Below are positions 7,384 through 15,165 of a stretch of 64,000 bases of DNA, in pieces. The stretch comes from Bacteroidota bacterium (GTDB lineage Bacteria; Bacteroidota; Bacteroidia; Chitinophagales; Chitinophagaceae), in NCBI GenBank assembly GCA_018267575.1, contig JAFDYF010000068.1:62001-126000 (forward strand), written 5' to 3'. Under the pieces are notes generated by a model. That model was not told where the DNA came from. It saw only the letters and a list, made by a program, of their open reading frames with translations, and ran no database searches. Position 1 is the first letter of the stretch; each line of letters opens with the position of its first letter. Both the position numbers and the translations under genes were made by a program.

Positions 7384-8436
7384 CTAAGCCAGCAACATTT
7401 CCTTACTGCCTGCTTCGTATTCATTGAGCCACTTGGCGAGTGTGGACACCCATAAAGGACTCAGATTCAGGCAAGGGATCATTTCATAGCTTTCGCCACC
7501 GGCATCCATGAAAGTTTTTTTGCCCCTTTCTGCAATTTCTTCCAAGGTTTCCAGACAATCACTCACAAAAGCCGGACAAATGACCAACAGTTTTTTTATC
7601 CCTTCCTTGGGCAATTGCTCCAAACGTATATCGGTAAAGGGCTCCAGCCATCCCTTGCCTAAACGGGATTGAAAGGAAATGGCAAACTTGTTTGACGGTA
7701 TCCCCAATTTTTCGGTGACCAATTTAGTGGTCACAAATACTTGGTGACGATAGCAAGTGGCATGTGCGCTGGATCCTACATTACAGCAATCCTCCATTTT
7801 TAAACAATGATTTCCGGTTGTGTCGCTTTTTTTGATATGCCTGCCCGGGATACCATGATAACTGAAAAGTATTTGATCATAATCCTGTTGCAAATAAGGC
7901 CGGATCAGTTCGGTCAGTGCATGGACATAGTTCTCTTCGTTATAATAAGGTTTTATAAAACTGAGCTTAAAAGAATAATTGTTCTTGGCATGCGTTTCTT
8001 TGGCCCATTCCACCGCCGTTTCGTAGGATGACATGGCATAGTGCGGATAAAGCGGAACGGCAATCACTTCTTCCATATCGGGCATCTTTTCCAACAAACG
8101 ATTAAAAGCAGATTTGACAGTGGGGTTGCCATAACGCATGGCCATTTCAACCGGCAAGGATAATTGCTGCTGCAATGCCTCTTTCAACTGCTTGGTGAGC
8201 ACTACCAGCGGTGAGCCCTCCTTGGTCCAAATCGTTTTATAGGCCTCCGCCGATTTCGGCGAACGAGTGGGCACAATAATACCATCCACCAATATTTTCC
8301 TGAAAAGAAAAGGATAGTCGATTACCCTGCCATCCATCAGGAATTCCGACAAATATTTTCGTACATCTTTGACCTCTGTGGAATCGGGCGAACCCAGATT
8401 CATCAAAATAACCCCAAGCTTTTTAGTTTCTGGCAT
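7384..8436 (-). CDS. hemH: Ferrochelatase
   Basis: A 350-residue enzyme inserting ferrous iron into protoporphyrin IX, the last step of protohaem synthesis. It opens with LGVILMNLGSPDS, has the catalytic His block FSYHGIPGRHIKKSD near residue 190, and the late FVSDCLETLEEI block with its conserved Glu. Between them a Cys-rich stretch (CLKMEDCCN and HATCYRHQ) replaces the shorter loop of proteobacterial enzymes; some ferrochelatases carry a 2Fe-2S cluster, but whether this one does cannot be read here. ATG 8436 is preferred because the upstream TTG lies inside the TATTTTTG promoter box. It diverges from hemA and precedes hemJ. Confidence 0.95.
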   Translation of the reverse strand: MPETKKLGVILMNLGSPDSTEVKDVRKYLSEFLMDGRVIDYPFLFRKILVDGIIVPTRSPKSAEAYKTIWTKEGSPLVVLTKQLKEALQQQLSLPVEMAMRYGNPTVKSAFNRLLEKMPDMEEVIAVPLYPHYAMSSYETAVEWAKETHAKNNYSFKLSFIKPYYNEENYVHALTELIRPYLQQDYDQILFSYHGIPGRHIKKSDTTGNHCLKMEDCCNVGSSAHATCYRHQVFVTTKLVTEKLGIPSNKFAISFQSRLGKGWLEPFTDIRLEQLPKEGIKKLLVICPAFVSDCLETLEEIAERGKKTFMDAGGESYEMIPCLNLSPLWVSTLAKWLNEYEAGSKEMLLA

Positions 8437-8451
8437 ATATGTGAATATTTG

Positions 8452-8459
8452 CAAAAATA
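8452..8459 (-). promoter_or_regulatory. TATTTTTG -7 box of hemH
   Basis: On the minus strand TATTTTTG lies 15 bases before the hemH ATG at 8436 and fits TAnnTTTG. It predicts a very short leader. Confidence 0.55.
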
Positions 8460-8559
8460 ACTACTGGCCACAGCAAAAGTTCATTGTAAATAATATTCTT
8501 GTAAATAAGCCCCTATTGCCTTCGTAAAACTCCTAAGATGATCATCGTCAATCTACTTA

Positions 8560-8594
8560 CTGACGAGTATCAGAAATACAAATGACACTGTCAT
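8560..8594. promoter_or_regulatory. Inverted repeats in the hemH-hemA divergent promoter region
   Basis: Two dyads lie between the divergent haem transcripts: CTGA-N6-TCAG (8560-8573) and the perfect 13-base palindrome ATGACACTGTCAT (8582-8594). The second sits about 36 bases upstream of the hemA -7 box, a plausible place for an operator. No regulator can be assigned. Confidence 0.4.
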
Positions 8595-8629
8595 GACACA
8601 GAAATGAGCAACTTAGAATCTATCGGTAT

Positions 8630-8637
8630 TACTTTTG
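8630..8637 (+). promoter_or_regulatory. TACTTTTG -7 box of hemA
   Basis: TACTTTTG fits TAnnTTTG and ends 25 bases before the hemA ATG, so transcription should begin close to 8643. It is the likely main promoter of the hemA-hemL run. No clear -33 TTTG is seen. Confidence 0.6.
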
Positions 8638-8662
8638 CGTATCTGTATTAGATTATTAAAAG

Positions 8663-9895
8663 ATGGGCAACAAACCGACAGAATTATCGAAATTTTTTAT
8701 CGCTGGCATCAACTACAAAAAAACGGATGCCGCCATCCGCGGGGATTTCGCCATTAGCAATGAGCAATACCTAAACATATTGACCCTTGCGCCTTCTTTC
8801 CATATAAACGAGCTTTTCATCCTTTCTACCTGCAACCGTACCGAAATTTATGGTTTGGCAGAAGATGCAGAACAACTGATCGACCTGCTCTGCTCCCAAA
8901 CCAAGGGCAACAAAGAAACTTTTTACCAATTAGCTTATATCAAAAACGGAATGGATGCCATCCGCCATTTATTCAATGTGGCTGCCGGATTGGATTCGCA
9001 GATTTTGGGGGATTATGAAATTGTGGGGCAAATAAAATTGGCCGTTAAATTTTCCAGGGAGCATGGTTTTATCCAAGCTTTTACCGAAAGAATGTCAAAC
9101 GCCGTGCTTCAATCTTCAAAATCAGTCAAAAACAATACTGGATTGAGCGGGGGAACGGTTTCTGTTTCTTTTGCTGCCGTTCAGTGTATCAAAGAACAAT
9201 TTGCTTCCACTATTGGGAAAAAAATAGTATTGCTTGGTACGGGTAAAATTGGTCGCAATACCTGCAAGAACCTGGTGGACTATCTTGATACAAAAGATAT
9301 CACTCTTATCAACCGCTCCGAAGACAAAGCTTTTCAATTGGCGGAAGAAATGGGGCTGCGCAGTGTGGCTTTTGAAAATGCCAAGGAGGAAATTGATGCT
9401 GCCGATATCATCATTGTAGCAACCAATGCCGAACTGCCCATTATTACCAAAGCAAGTCTGGTTAGTTCCAAGGAAAAATTGCTTATCGATTTATCCATTC
9501 CCAATAATATTGAGTCCAGTGCAAAAGAATTGCCCCAAATCACTTTGTTGAATGTGGATGACCTGGCAAAGATCAATGATGCTACTTTGCAAAAAAGAGA
9601 GGCAGAAGTGCCTAAGGCAAAAAAAATCATCGATGAGCATATCCAAGAATTCACGGAATGGCATGAGATGCGCAAACATGTACCCGTATTAAAGGCTGTA
9701 AAAACCAAACTTACGGAGATACATAGCCACCCGTTGTTTTCATGCCCCCAAAAGGAATCCACTCCCACCCACAATAATGAAGAGACCATTCAACGGGTAA
9801 TCAATGGCATGGCTATCAAAATGCGCAGCCATAACCGTCGCGGTTGTCATTATATTGAAGCAATCAATGATTTTATCGCTGTTCGCATGAACTAG
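8663..9895 (+). CDS. hemA: Glutamyl-tRNA reductase
   Basis: A 410-residue enzyme reducing glutamyl-tRNA to glutamate-1-semialdehyde with NADPH, the committed step of the C5 route to haem. The catalytic Cys lies in LSTCNRTEIY near residue 57. The block GLDSQILGDYEIVGQIK near 110 is the Bacteroidota form of the tRNA/substrate site. An NADPH Rossmann motif LGTGKIGRNT begins near 190, and a helical C-terminal dimerisation region follows. It is the first plus-strand haem gene, divergent from hemH, with its own promoter box. hemC follows after 117 bases filled by a degenerate palindromic repeat. Confidence 0.97.
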   Translation: MGNKPTELSKFFIAGINYKKTDAAIRGDFAISNEQYLNILTLAPSFHINELFILSTCNRTEIYGLAEDAEQLIDLLCSQTKGNKETFYQLAYIKNGMDAIRHLFNVAAGLDSQILGDYEIVGQIKLAVKFSREHGFIQAFTERMSNAVLQSSKSVKNNTGLSGGTVSVSFAAVQCIKEQFASTIGKKIVLLGTGKIGRNTCKNLVDYLDTKDITLINRSEDKAFQLAEEMGLRSVAFENAKEEIDAADIIIVATNAELPIITKASLVSSKEKLLIDLSIPNNIESSAKELPQITLLNVDDLAKINDATLQKREAEVPKAKKIIDEHIQEFTEWHEMRKHVPVLKAVKTKLTEIHSHPLFSCPQKESTPTHNNEETIQRVINGMAIKMRSHNRRGCHYIEAINDFIAVRMN

Positions 9896-9903
9896 ATTTG
9901 GGA

Positions 9904-10006
9904 ATGGTTAATAGTGAATGGTGAAAACTATAAAAAGTTAACTATTCCTAAAACCACATCGAACTTTCACCATTGACCATTAACTATTCACTATTTACTA
10001 TTCACA
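9904..10006. repeat. Degenerate palindromic repeat between hemA and hemC
   Basis: The left arm GGTTAATAGTGAATGGTGAAA (with one extra base at most) finds its inverted counterpart at 9964-9995, followed by further ACTATTCAC units. The same CATTCAC/ACTATTCAC words occur at 1163-1197, inside hemC (10380-10405), near the hemD stop (11652) and inside alaS. The element could fold in mRNA and reduce hemC expression relative to hemA (inference). Confidence 0.6.
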
Positions 10007-10012
10007 AAAAAA

Positions 10013-10960
10013 ATGAGTACAGCAATAAGGATCGGCACTAGGGAAAGTCAACTCGCCGCATGGCAAGCTACCCTTGTAAAAGATAGTTTGAAAGAACATG
10101 GCATAGAGGCTGAATTATGTTTTATTAAAAGTGAAGGTGATATTGACCTGAAGACACCATTATATGAAATGGGTGTACAGGGTATTTTTACAAAAACCTT
10201 GGACGCCGCCCTGCTGAATAATAAGATAGACATTGCCGTTCACTCCATGAAGGATGTGCCTACCCAATTGGCAATCGGAATGGCACAAGCAGCAGTTTTA
10301 AAAAGAGCATCGCACAAAGACCTCTTGGTAGTGAAAGATGGATTGCCCAAAATGAATGAGGCACTAAAACATCCAGGTTCTATTCACCATTCACCATTCA
10401 CTATTGCCACCAGCAGCATCCGCCGTAAAGCCCAATGGCTACACCGCTATCCAAACCATCAATTAGAAAATTTGAGGGGAAATGTAAATACAAGATTAAA
10501 AAAGCTGGAGGAAAGCAATTGGGATGGGGCCATTTTCGCTGCGGCTGGGTTGGAGAGAATTAATCTTCGCCCCGAAAATTCGATAGAACTTGATTGGATG
10601 TTGCCCGCACCAGCCCAAGGAGCAATCACTATTGTTTGCAGGGATGAGGACCATGAAACCAAAGAGAAACTAGCCCTACTTAACGATGAAGCGACTGCCC
10701 TTTGTACCAAAATTGAAAAAGAATTTTTAAGAACATTATTAGGTGGATGCTCCACTCCCATCAGTGCATTGGCAGAAATAGAAGAAGATGAATTGTTTTT
10801 CCGGGGGAATATTTTTTCATTGGATGGAAGAAAAAAAGTGGAGATTGAAAAAGTGCTTCCCATCGATACCATTGCCAACCTTGGCAAATGGGCTGCAGAA
10901 GAATTGTTGAGCAATGGGGGGCAAGAAATAGCCAATGAAATTAGAAATGCCACAAAATAA
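10013..10960 (+). CDS. hemC: Hydroxymethylbilane synthase (porphobilinogen deaminase)
   Basis: A 315-residue enzyme joining four porphobilinogen units into hydroxymethylbilane. Visible family features are GTRESQLAAWQA at the N-terminus, VHSMKDVPT near residue 80, TSSIRRKAQ near 133, GNVNTRLKKLEE near 150, and LGGCSTPISA near 242 with the Cys that carries the dipyrromethane cofactor. Just before TSSIRRK, residues about 122-131 (SIHHSPFTI) are encoded by the intergenic-type repeat CATTCACCATTCAC. The insertion sits in a loop and keeps the frame, so the enzyme is probably active. The 3' end overlaps hemD, which suggests coupled translation. Confidence 0.96.
   Translation: MSTAIRIGTRESQLAAWQATLVKDSLKEHGIEAELCFIKSEGDIDLKTPLYEMGVQGIFTKTLDAALLNNKIDIAVHSMKDVPTQLAIGMAQAAVLKRASHKDLLVVKDGLPKMNEALKHPGSIHHSPFTIATSSIRRKAQWLHRYPNHQLENLRGNVNTRLKKLEESNWDGAIFAAAGLERINLRPENSIELDWMLPAPAQGAITIVCRDEDHETKEKLALLNDEATALCTKIEKEFLRTLLGGCSTPISALAEIEEDELFFRGNIFSLDGRKKVEIEKVLPIDTIANLGKWAAEELLSNGGQEIANEIRNATK
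10380..10405 (+). repeat. CATTCAC repeat inside hemC
   Basis: Three direct units of the form (C)TATTCACCATTCAC lie within hemC and are translated as HHSPFTI. The same words make up the hemA-hemC intergenic repeat 380 bases upstream. Confidence 0.6.
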
Positions 10961-11669
10961 AATTCACATATTATCTACCCGACCATTGGAGCAAGGGCTC
11001 ATTGACAAAGCAGCAACAAAAAATATATTGATTGATGCTGTTTCCTTTATTGATACGGAAATGGTAGAGGATGATTCATTAAAAGCCACCATCCATGAAC
11101 TTGCCCAGCAACCATTGACGATTGTTTTCACCAGCATGAATGCGGTGGATGCAGTCGCAAATTATGTGGGGGGGAAAAAAACGGATTGGAAAATATTTGC
11201 CATTGGCAATACCACCAAAAATTTGGTCAAAGAAAAATTTGGAACAACCCAACTTTCAGGGACAGCTGATTCAGCAAGTGCTTTGGCAGATACTATCATC
11301 AAAGAAAACAAAAGCCAATCGTTGGTTTTCTTTTGTGGCGACCAGCGAAGGGATGAGTTGCCCACTAAATTATCACAGCAAGGGGTTGATGTAAAAGAAA
11401 TCGTCGTTTATAAAACGATACCTACTTCCCATCCGGTAACTAAAATGTATGACGGGATCCTCTTTTATAGCCCAAGTGCAGTGCATAGTTTTTTTTGTTC
11501 AAACAAAGTTTCCGATGGCTGTGTTTTGTTTTCAATCGGCAACACAACCGCAGATGCCATAAAGAAATTCACAAACAACAAAATCATTGTTGCCAACGAA
11601 CCATCTAAAGCTTTGCTTGTTGAACAAGCCATTCAATATTTCGAAACTGACCCTATTCACCATCGATGA
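10947..11669 (+). CDS. hemD: Uroporphyrinogen-III synthase
   Basis: About 240 residues. The enzyme closes hydroxymethylbilane to uroporphyrinogen III with inversion of ring D. The family is poorly conserved, but the pattern is clear: HILSTRPL at the start, [12 protein letters not shown] near residue 60, KIFAIGNTT near 85, and the second-lobe [14 protein letters not shown] and [12 protein letters not shown] motifs. ATG 10947 (MPQNK) is chosen; ATG 10935 would add four residues. Either way it overlaps the hemC end (10960). The last residues DPIHHR come from a CTATTCACCATC repeat fragment, so the natural C-terminus may have been altered. hemE follows after 16 bases. Confidence 0.9.
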   Translation: MPQNKIHILSTRPLEQGLIDKAATKNILIDAVSFIDTEMVEDDSLKATIHELAQQPLTIVFTSMNAVDAVANYVGGKKTDWKIFAIGNTTKNLVKEKFGTTQLSGTADSASALADTIIKENKSQSLVFFCGDQRRDELPTKLSQQGVDVKEIVVYKTIPTSHPVTKMYDGILFYSPSAVHSFFCSNKVSDGCVLFSIGNTTADAIKKFTNNKIIVANEPSKALLVEQAIQYFETDPIHHR

Positions 11670-11685
11670 TTTATTAATACAATTT

Positions 11686-12717
11686 ATGAGCGGATTAAAA
11701 AACGATTTATTATTAAGGACATTAAGAGGAGAACAAACAGAACGCATTCCAGTGTGGATGATGAGGCAGGCAGGCCGTTACCTTCCCGAGTACCGGGCAT
11801 TAAGGGAGAAATATGGTTTCTTCGAAAGAGTACAAAACCCAAGCTTGGCAACGGAAATCACCATTCAGCCAGTTGACTTGGTGGGGGTGGATGCCGCTAT
11901 TTTATTTTCAGATATCCTTGTGGTGCCACAGGCAATGGGATTGGAAGTTCAGTTGATAGAAAGCAAAGGGCCTGTATTACCTGACCCAATAAAAACCCAA
12001 GAAGATTTAAAAAGAATCCGTGTCCCGGATGTGCACGAAACGCTGCAATATGTATTTGATGCCATCAAACTCACTAAGCAGGAACTGAATGGAAGGGTTC
12101 CATTGATTGGTTTTGCGGGCGCCCCTTGGACCATTCTTTGTTATATGGTACAGGGAAAAGGAAGCAAGACTTTTGATGAGGCCAAGGCATTTTGTTATAC
12201 ACAGCCGGAGTTGGCTCATCAATTGTTGCAAATGATTACAGACACTACCATTGCATATCTTAAAGCGCAGGTAAAAGCTGGTGTGGATACGGTTCAGATT
12301 TTTGATAGCTGGGGTGGATTGTTGAGCAAGGATGATTTTGAAAATATTTCATTGAAATACATCAGACAGATTGTACATGCATTGAAAGACGAAACCCTCG
12401 TGATCATTTTTGCAAAAGGGGCATGGCATTCTTTACAAAGCATGACAGAAACAGGGGCTCAAGGATTGGGTATCGACTGGTGCATAGAGCCGCAAACAGC
12501 AAGAAACTTTGCTGGGCCCAATATCAGCCTGCAAGGCAATTTCGACCCGGCAAAATTATTATCCCCGATCCCCGTGATACAAAAAGAAGTGAAGCAGATG
12601 CTCACTAGTTTTGGCAAAGGAAGATATATCGCCAATCTGGGCCATGGCATTTTACCCAATGTTCCGGTTGACCATGCAAGGGCTTTTGTGGATACGGTGA
12701 AGACTTTTAATTTATAG
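11686..12717 (+). CDS. hemE: Uroporphyrinogen decarboxylase
   Basis: A 343-residue enzyme that removes four carboxyl groups from uroporphyrinogen III to give coproporphyrinogen III. The hallmark [15 protein letters not shown] lies near residues 22-36 and IGFAGAPWT near 145; the late GLGIDW and [11 protein letters not shown] blocks complete the TIM-barrel pattern. The start is set at ATG 11686 ([10 protein letters not shown]), because the longer frame from 11587 overlaps hemD and adds a non-family extension. It is the last gene before the first accessory insertion in the haem run. Confidence 0.97.
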   Translation: MSGLKNDLLLRTLRGEQTERIPVWMMRQAGRYLPEYRALREKYGFFERVQNPSLATEITIQPVDLVGVDAAILFSDILVVPQAMGLEVQLIESKGPVLPDPIKTQEDLKRIRVPDVHETLQYVFDAIKLTKQELNGRVPLIGFAGAPWTILCYMVQGKGSKTFDEAKAFCYTQPELAHQLLQMITDTTIAYLKAQVKAGVDTVQIFDSWGGLLSKDDFENISLKYIRQIVHALKDETLVIIFAKGAWHSLQSMTETGAQGLGIDWCIEPQTARNFAGPNISLQGNFDPAKLLSPIPVIQKEVKQMLTSFGKGRYIANLGHGILPNVPVDHARAFVDTVKTFNL

Positions 12718-12827
12718 ATTATCTAAGCAACTATAGAATTGATTTTTGAAAATAACACCATAGATAAAATTAAGGCATACAACTTGAGGTTTGAAATGAA
12801 GACAAGCATTTCATTTAACTTTATAGT

Positions 12828-13010
12828 ATGAGAACTTCAAAAAAAGAAATAACAGCCAATAAGCTAATGGAAATAGCGGAGAAAGCAACCAAACGGGCAT
12901 GGGAAGAAAACTTTGCTCTAGGCTTACCTATTATTATTGAAGAAAATGGAAACGTAGTTAAGAAATATAAAGACGGGAAAACCAAGCTGATAAAAAAAAT
13001 TAAGAAATAA
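12828..13010 (+). CDS. Small basic protein, possible antitoxin partner
   Basis: A 60-residue protein rich in Lys and Glu. It has an N-terminal helix (EITANKLMEIAEKATKRAWEENFALG) followed by a short strand segment LPIIIEENGNVVKKYKDG and a basic tail. It is not confidently recognised. It lies 4 bases before a zeta-like P-loop kinase, the usual order for an antitoxin-toxin pair, and similar short proteins with a GLP-IV-ENG pattern accompany COG4185-type kinases. Function is inferred from context only. The pair sits between hemE and hemF and has no role in haem synthesis that can be seen. Confidence 0.6.
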   Translation: MRTSKKEITANKLMEIAEKATKRAWEENFALGLPIIIEENGNVVKKYKDGKTKLIKKIKK

Positions 13011-13014
13011 AGAA

Positions 13015-13746
13015 TTGAACAAAGAGATAAAACGGATGCGAATGATTGCAGGACCAAATGGTTCTGGAAAATCAACGTTAATAGAAATGCTTAAACCTGA
13101 AATCTCTTTTGGAGTTTATATTAACGCAGACGAAATTGAGGCGGCACTTAAAAAGAAGCCAATCCTGCATTTTGATGATTTTCAAATTCAAGCCAAAGCA
13201 AAACAGTTTGCGTCATTTGTAAAAAAGAAAACAACCATAGGTTCAGGCGAATTCAAAACCACGTTGCTTGAAAAAACCGTTATCAATAATAATATACTAA
13301 GCACAAATAAATCAATCATCAACTCTTATTTCGCTTCAATGATAGCTGATTTCATAAGACACCGATTACTCGTTATCGCAAAGGACTTCAGTTTTGAAAC
13401 GGTAATGTCCCATGTCTCAAAAGTAAAAATGATTGAAACTGCCAATAGAAAAAAATATCAAACCTACCTCTATTTTATTGCAACGAATAGCCCTATCATT
13501 AACTATGGCAGGATAAAAGAGCGGGTTGAAAAAGGAGGGCATAACGTGAGCAGAGAAAAGATTGAAGAACGTTATAAAAAAAGCATTCTTCTCCTTGGCA
13601 AGGCTATTAAAAAAAGCTACAGAGCCTATATTTTCGACAATACGGTATCACTTACTTTAATGGCAGAATACAAACAGGGAGTATTACAGAAACAATATGC
13701 CCCATTCGCTGATTGGTTTTTGGAAATAAAAAAAATGATAAATTAA
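13015..13746 (+). CDS. Zeta-toxin-like P-loop kinase (COG4185 type)
   Basis: About 243 residues from a TTG at 13015; an ATG at 13036 (MRMIAGPNGSGKS) is an equally good start. The Walker A motif GPNGSGKST lies near residue 12-20, followed by YINADEIE (the Asp typical of zeta-toxin kinases) and later SFETVMSH, which matches the substrate-side pattern of this family. Zeta/PezT proteins phosphorylate UDP-N-acetylglucosamine and act as toxins; COG4185 members are related but less studied. It has the small gene at 12828 as apparent partner and hemF only 7 bases downstream, so it is probably transcribed with the haem genes. Confidence 0.8.
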   Translation: MNKEIKRMRMIAGPNGSGKSTLIEMLKPEISFGVYINADEIEAALKKKPILHFDDFQIQAKAKQFASFVKKKTTIGSGEFKTTLLEKTVINNNILSTNKSIINSYFASMIADFIRHRLLVIAKDFSFETVMSHVSKVKMIETANRKKYQTYLYFIATNSPIINYGRIKERVEKGGHNVSREKIEERYKKSILLLGKAIKKSYRAYIFDNTVSLTLMAEYKQGVLQKQYAPFADWFLEIKKMIN

Positions 13747-13753
13747 AATTCAA

Positions 13754-14704
13754 ATGCCAGAAGGACCTACTATAAAAGAATTCCGTGAGCAATGGATTGA
13801 ATTCATTCATGAGTTGCAAGACAAAATTTGCGAAGCGCTCGAAAAAGTGGATGGCAAAGCAAAATTCATGGAGGAGAAATGGGAAAGAGCGGAAGGTGGC
13901 GGAGGAAAAACCAGGGTTATTGCCAATGGAAATGTTTTCGAGAAAGGCGGGGTGAATACTTCTGTTGTATTTGGGGAAGTAACGGATGTGATGCGAAAAC
14001 AATTGAAGATAGAAGGCGATGAATGGTTTGCCTGTGGGTTGTCTTTGGTTATACATCCCAGCAATCCATTTGTGCCTACTGTGCATTGCAATTACCGATA
14101 TTTTGAGTTGTACAAAAACAAAGAAGTGGTTGACCGATGGTTTGGTGGTGGCACGGACCTCACTCCTTATTATCTGTTTGAGGAAGATGCCATCCATTTT
14201 CATCAGACATATAAAGATGCTTGTGATAAATTCGACAAGACATTTTATCCCTTGTTCAAAACTGAATGTGATGATTATTTTGTGAACACTCACCGTAACA
14301 ATGAACGCAGGGGAATTGGCGGCATTTTTTATGACCACCAAAAACCAAACAAAGAAAGAGATCTTGATTTTTGGATGGATTTCAGCAACGAATGTGGTTA
14401 TGCATTTATTGATGCCTATATCCCAATCGTTGAGAAAAGAAATGCTGCTTCATTTACAAAAGAAAATAAGCATTGGCAAGAAATAAGAAGGGGTAGGTAT
14501 GTGGAGTTCAATTTGGTGCATGACCGAGGAACGATCTTTGGTCTAAAAACAAACGGAAGAACAGAAAGTATTTTGATGAGCTTGCCCCCAACCGTTCGGT
14601 TTGAATATAATTACCAACCAGAAAAAGGAACGGAGGAAGATAAACTGTTACAGGTTTGTTTGGAGCCGAGACAATGGATTGAGATTTCTGATTTGGGGAA
14701 TTAG
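13754..14704 (+). CDS. hemF: Coproporphyrinogen III oxidase, oxygen-dependent
   Basis: A 316-residue enzyme that oxidatively decarboxylates two propionates of coproporphyrinogen III using oxygen. Strong HemF blocks are visible: GGGGKTRVIANGNVFEKGGV near residue 50, HPSNPFVPTVHCNYRYFE near 100, DRWFGGGTDLTPYY near 128, RGIGGIFYDH near 190, and EIRRGRYVEFNLVHDRGT near 240. The presence of HemF rather than the radical-SAM HemN implies aerobic haem synthesis, in keeping with HemJ. It follows the zeta-like gene after 7 bases. Confidence 0.97.
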   Translation: MPEGPTIKEFREQWIEFIHELQDKICEALEKVDGKAKFMEEKWERAEGGGGKTRVIANGNVFEKGGVNTSVVFGEVTDVMRKQLKIEGDEWFACGLSLVIHPSNPFVPTVHCNYRYFELYKNKEVVDRWFGGGTDLTPYYLFEEDAIHFHQTYKDACDKFDKTFYPLFKTECDDYFVNTHRNNERRGIGGIFYDHQKPNKERDLDFWMDFSNECGYAFIDAYIPIVEKRNAASFTKENKHWQEIRRGRYVEFNLVHDRGTIFGLKTNGRTESILMSLPPTVRFEYNYQPEKGTEEDKLLQVCLEPRQWIEISDLGN

Positions 14705-14766
14705 GGATTGGGGGAATTCTTTAAATAATAGGATTGACTTATTTCAAATCAAAAAAAATATTTGAA

Positions 14767-15162
14767 ATGACAAAATTTGAATTACCAGAAAGAACAAAGA
14801 AATTTCATGTCGATGTTATAAAACTCTGTGAGCATTTCGCCAAAAATGCGGCAGGTTTCGAAACAGCAAAACAACTTATCCGTTCAGCAGGTTTCGTAGG
14901 AGCAAACCATAGAGCAGCCTGTCGGGGAAAATCAAAAGCTGATTTTATTTATAAATTAGAAATTGTTCTTGAGGAAGCCGATGAATCACTTTACTGGTTG
15001 CAAGTTTCAACGGAAGCTGAATTAGTTCCTTTATAAAAGACATCCAAATTGATTAAAGAAGCAAACGAACTAGTGAGCATATTCAACGCAGCTGATATCA
15101 CAGCCAAGAAAAACAAAAATGAAGTAAATCCCAAAATCACCAAATCTCCAAATCAGATATAA
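14767..15162 (+). pseudogene. Four-helix-bundle protein (S23/IVP-like) with an in-frame stop
   Basis: The frame from ATG 14767 gives MTKFELPERTKKFHVDVI, then RSAGFVGANHRAACRGKSKADFIYKLEIVLEEADESLYWL, a clear match to the four-helix-bundle proteins related to those encoded in 23S rRNA intervening sequences. A TAA at 15034-15036 stops it after 90 residues. The same frame continues without another stop to 15162 with KLIKEANELVSIFNAADITAKK, which is the expected fourth helix of the family. A single nonsense mutation is the simplest explanation. The product would lack its last helix. It lies between hemF and hemB. Confidence 0.75.
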
Positions 15163-15165
15163 CTT

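Noticed and set aside
9334-9789. 151-codon minus-strand frame
   Set aside because: Antisense shadow of hemA, with no promoter or family signal.
13652-14341. 229-codon minus-strand frame
   Set aside because: It overlaps the end of the zeta-like gene and most of hemF, both well supported.
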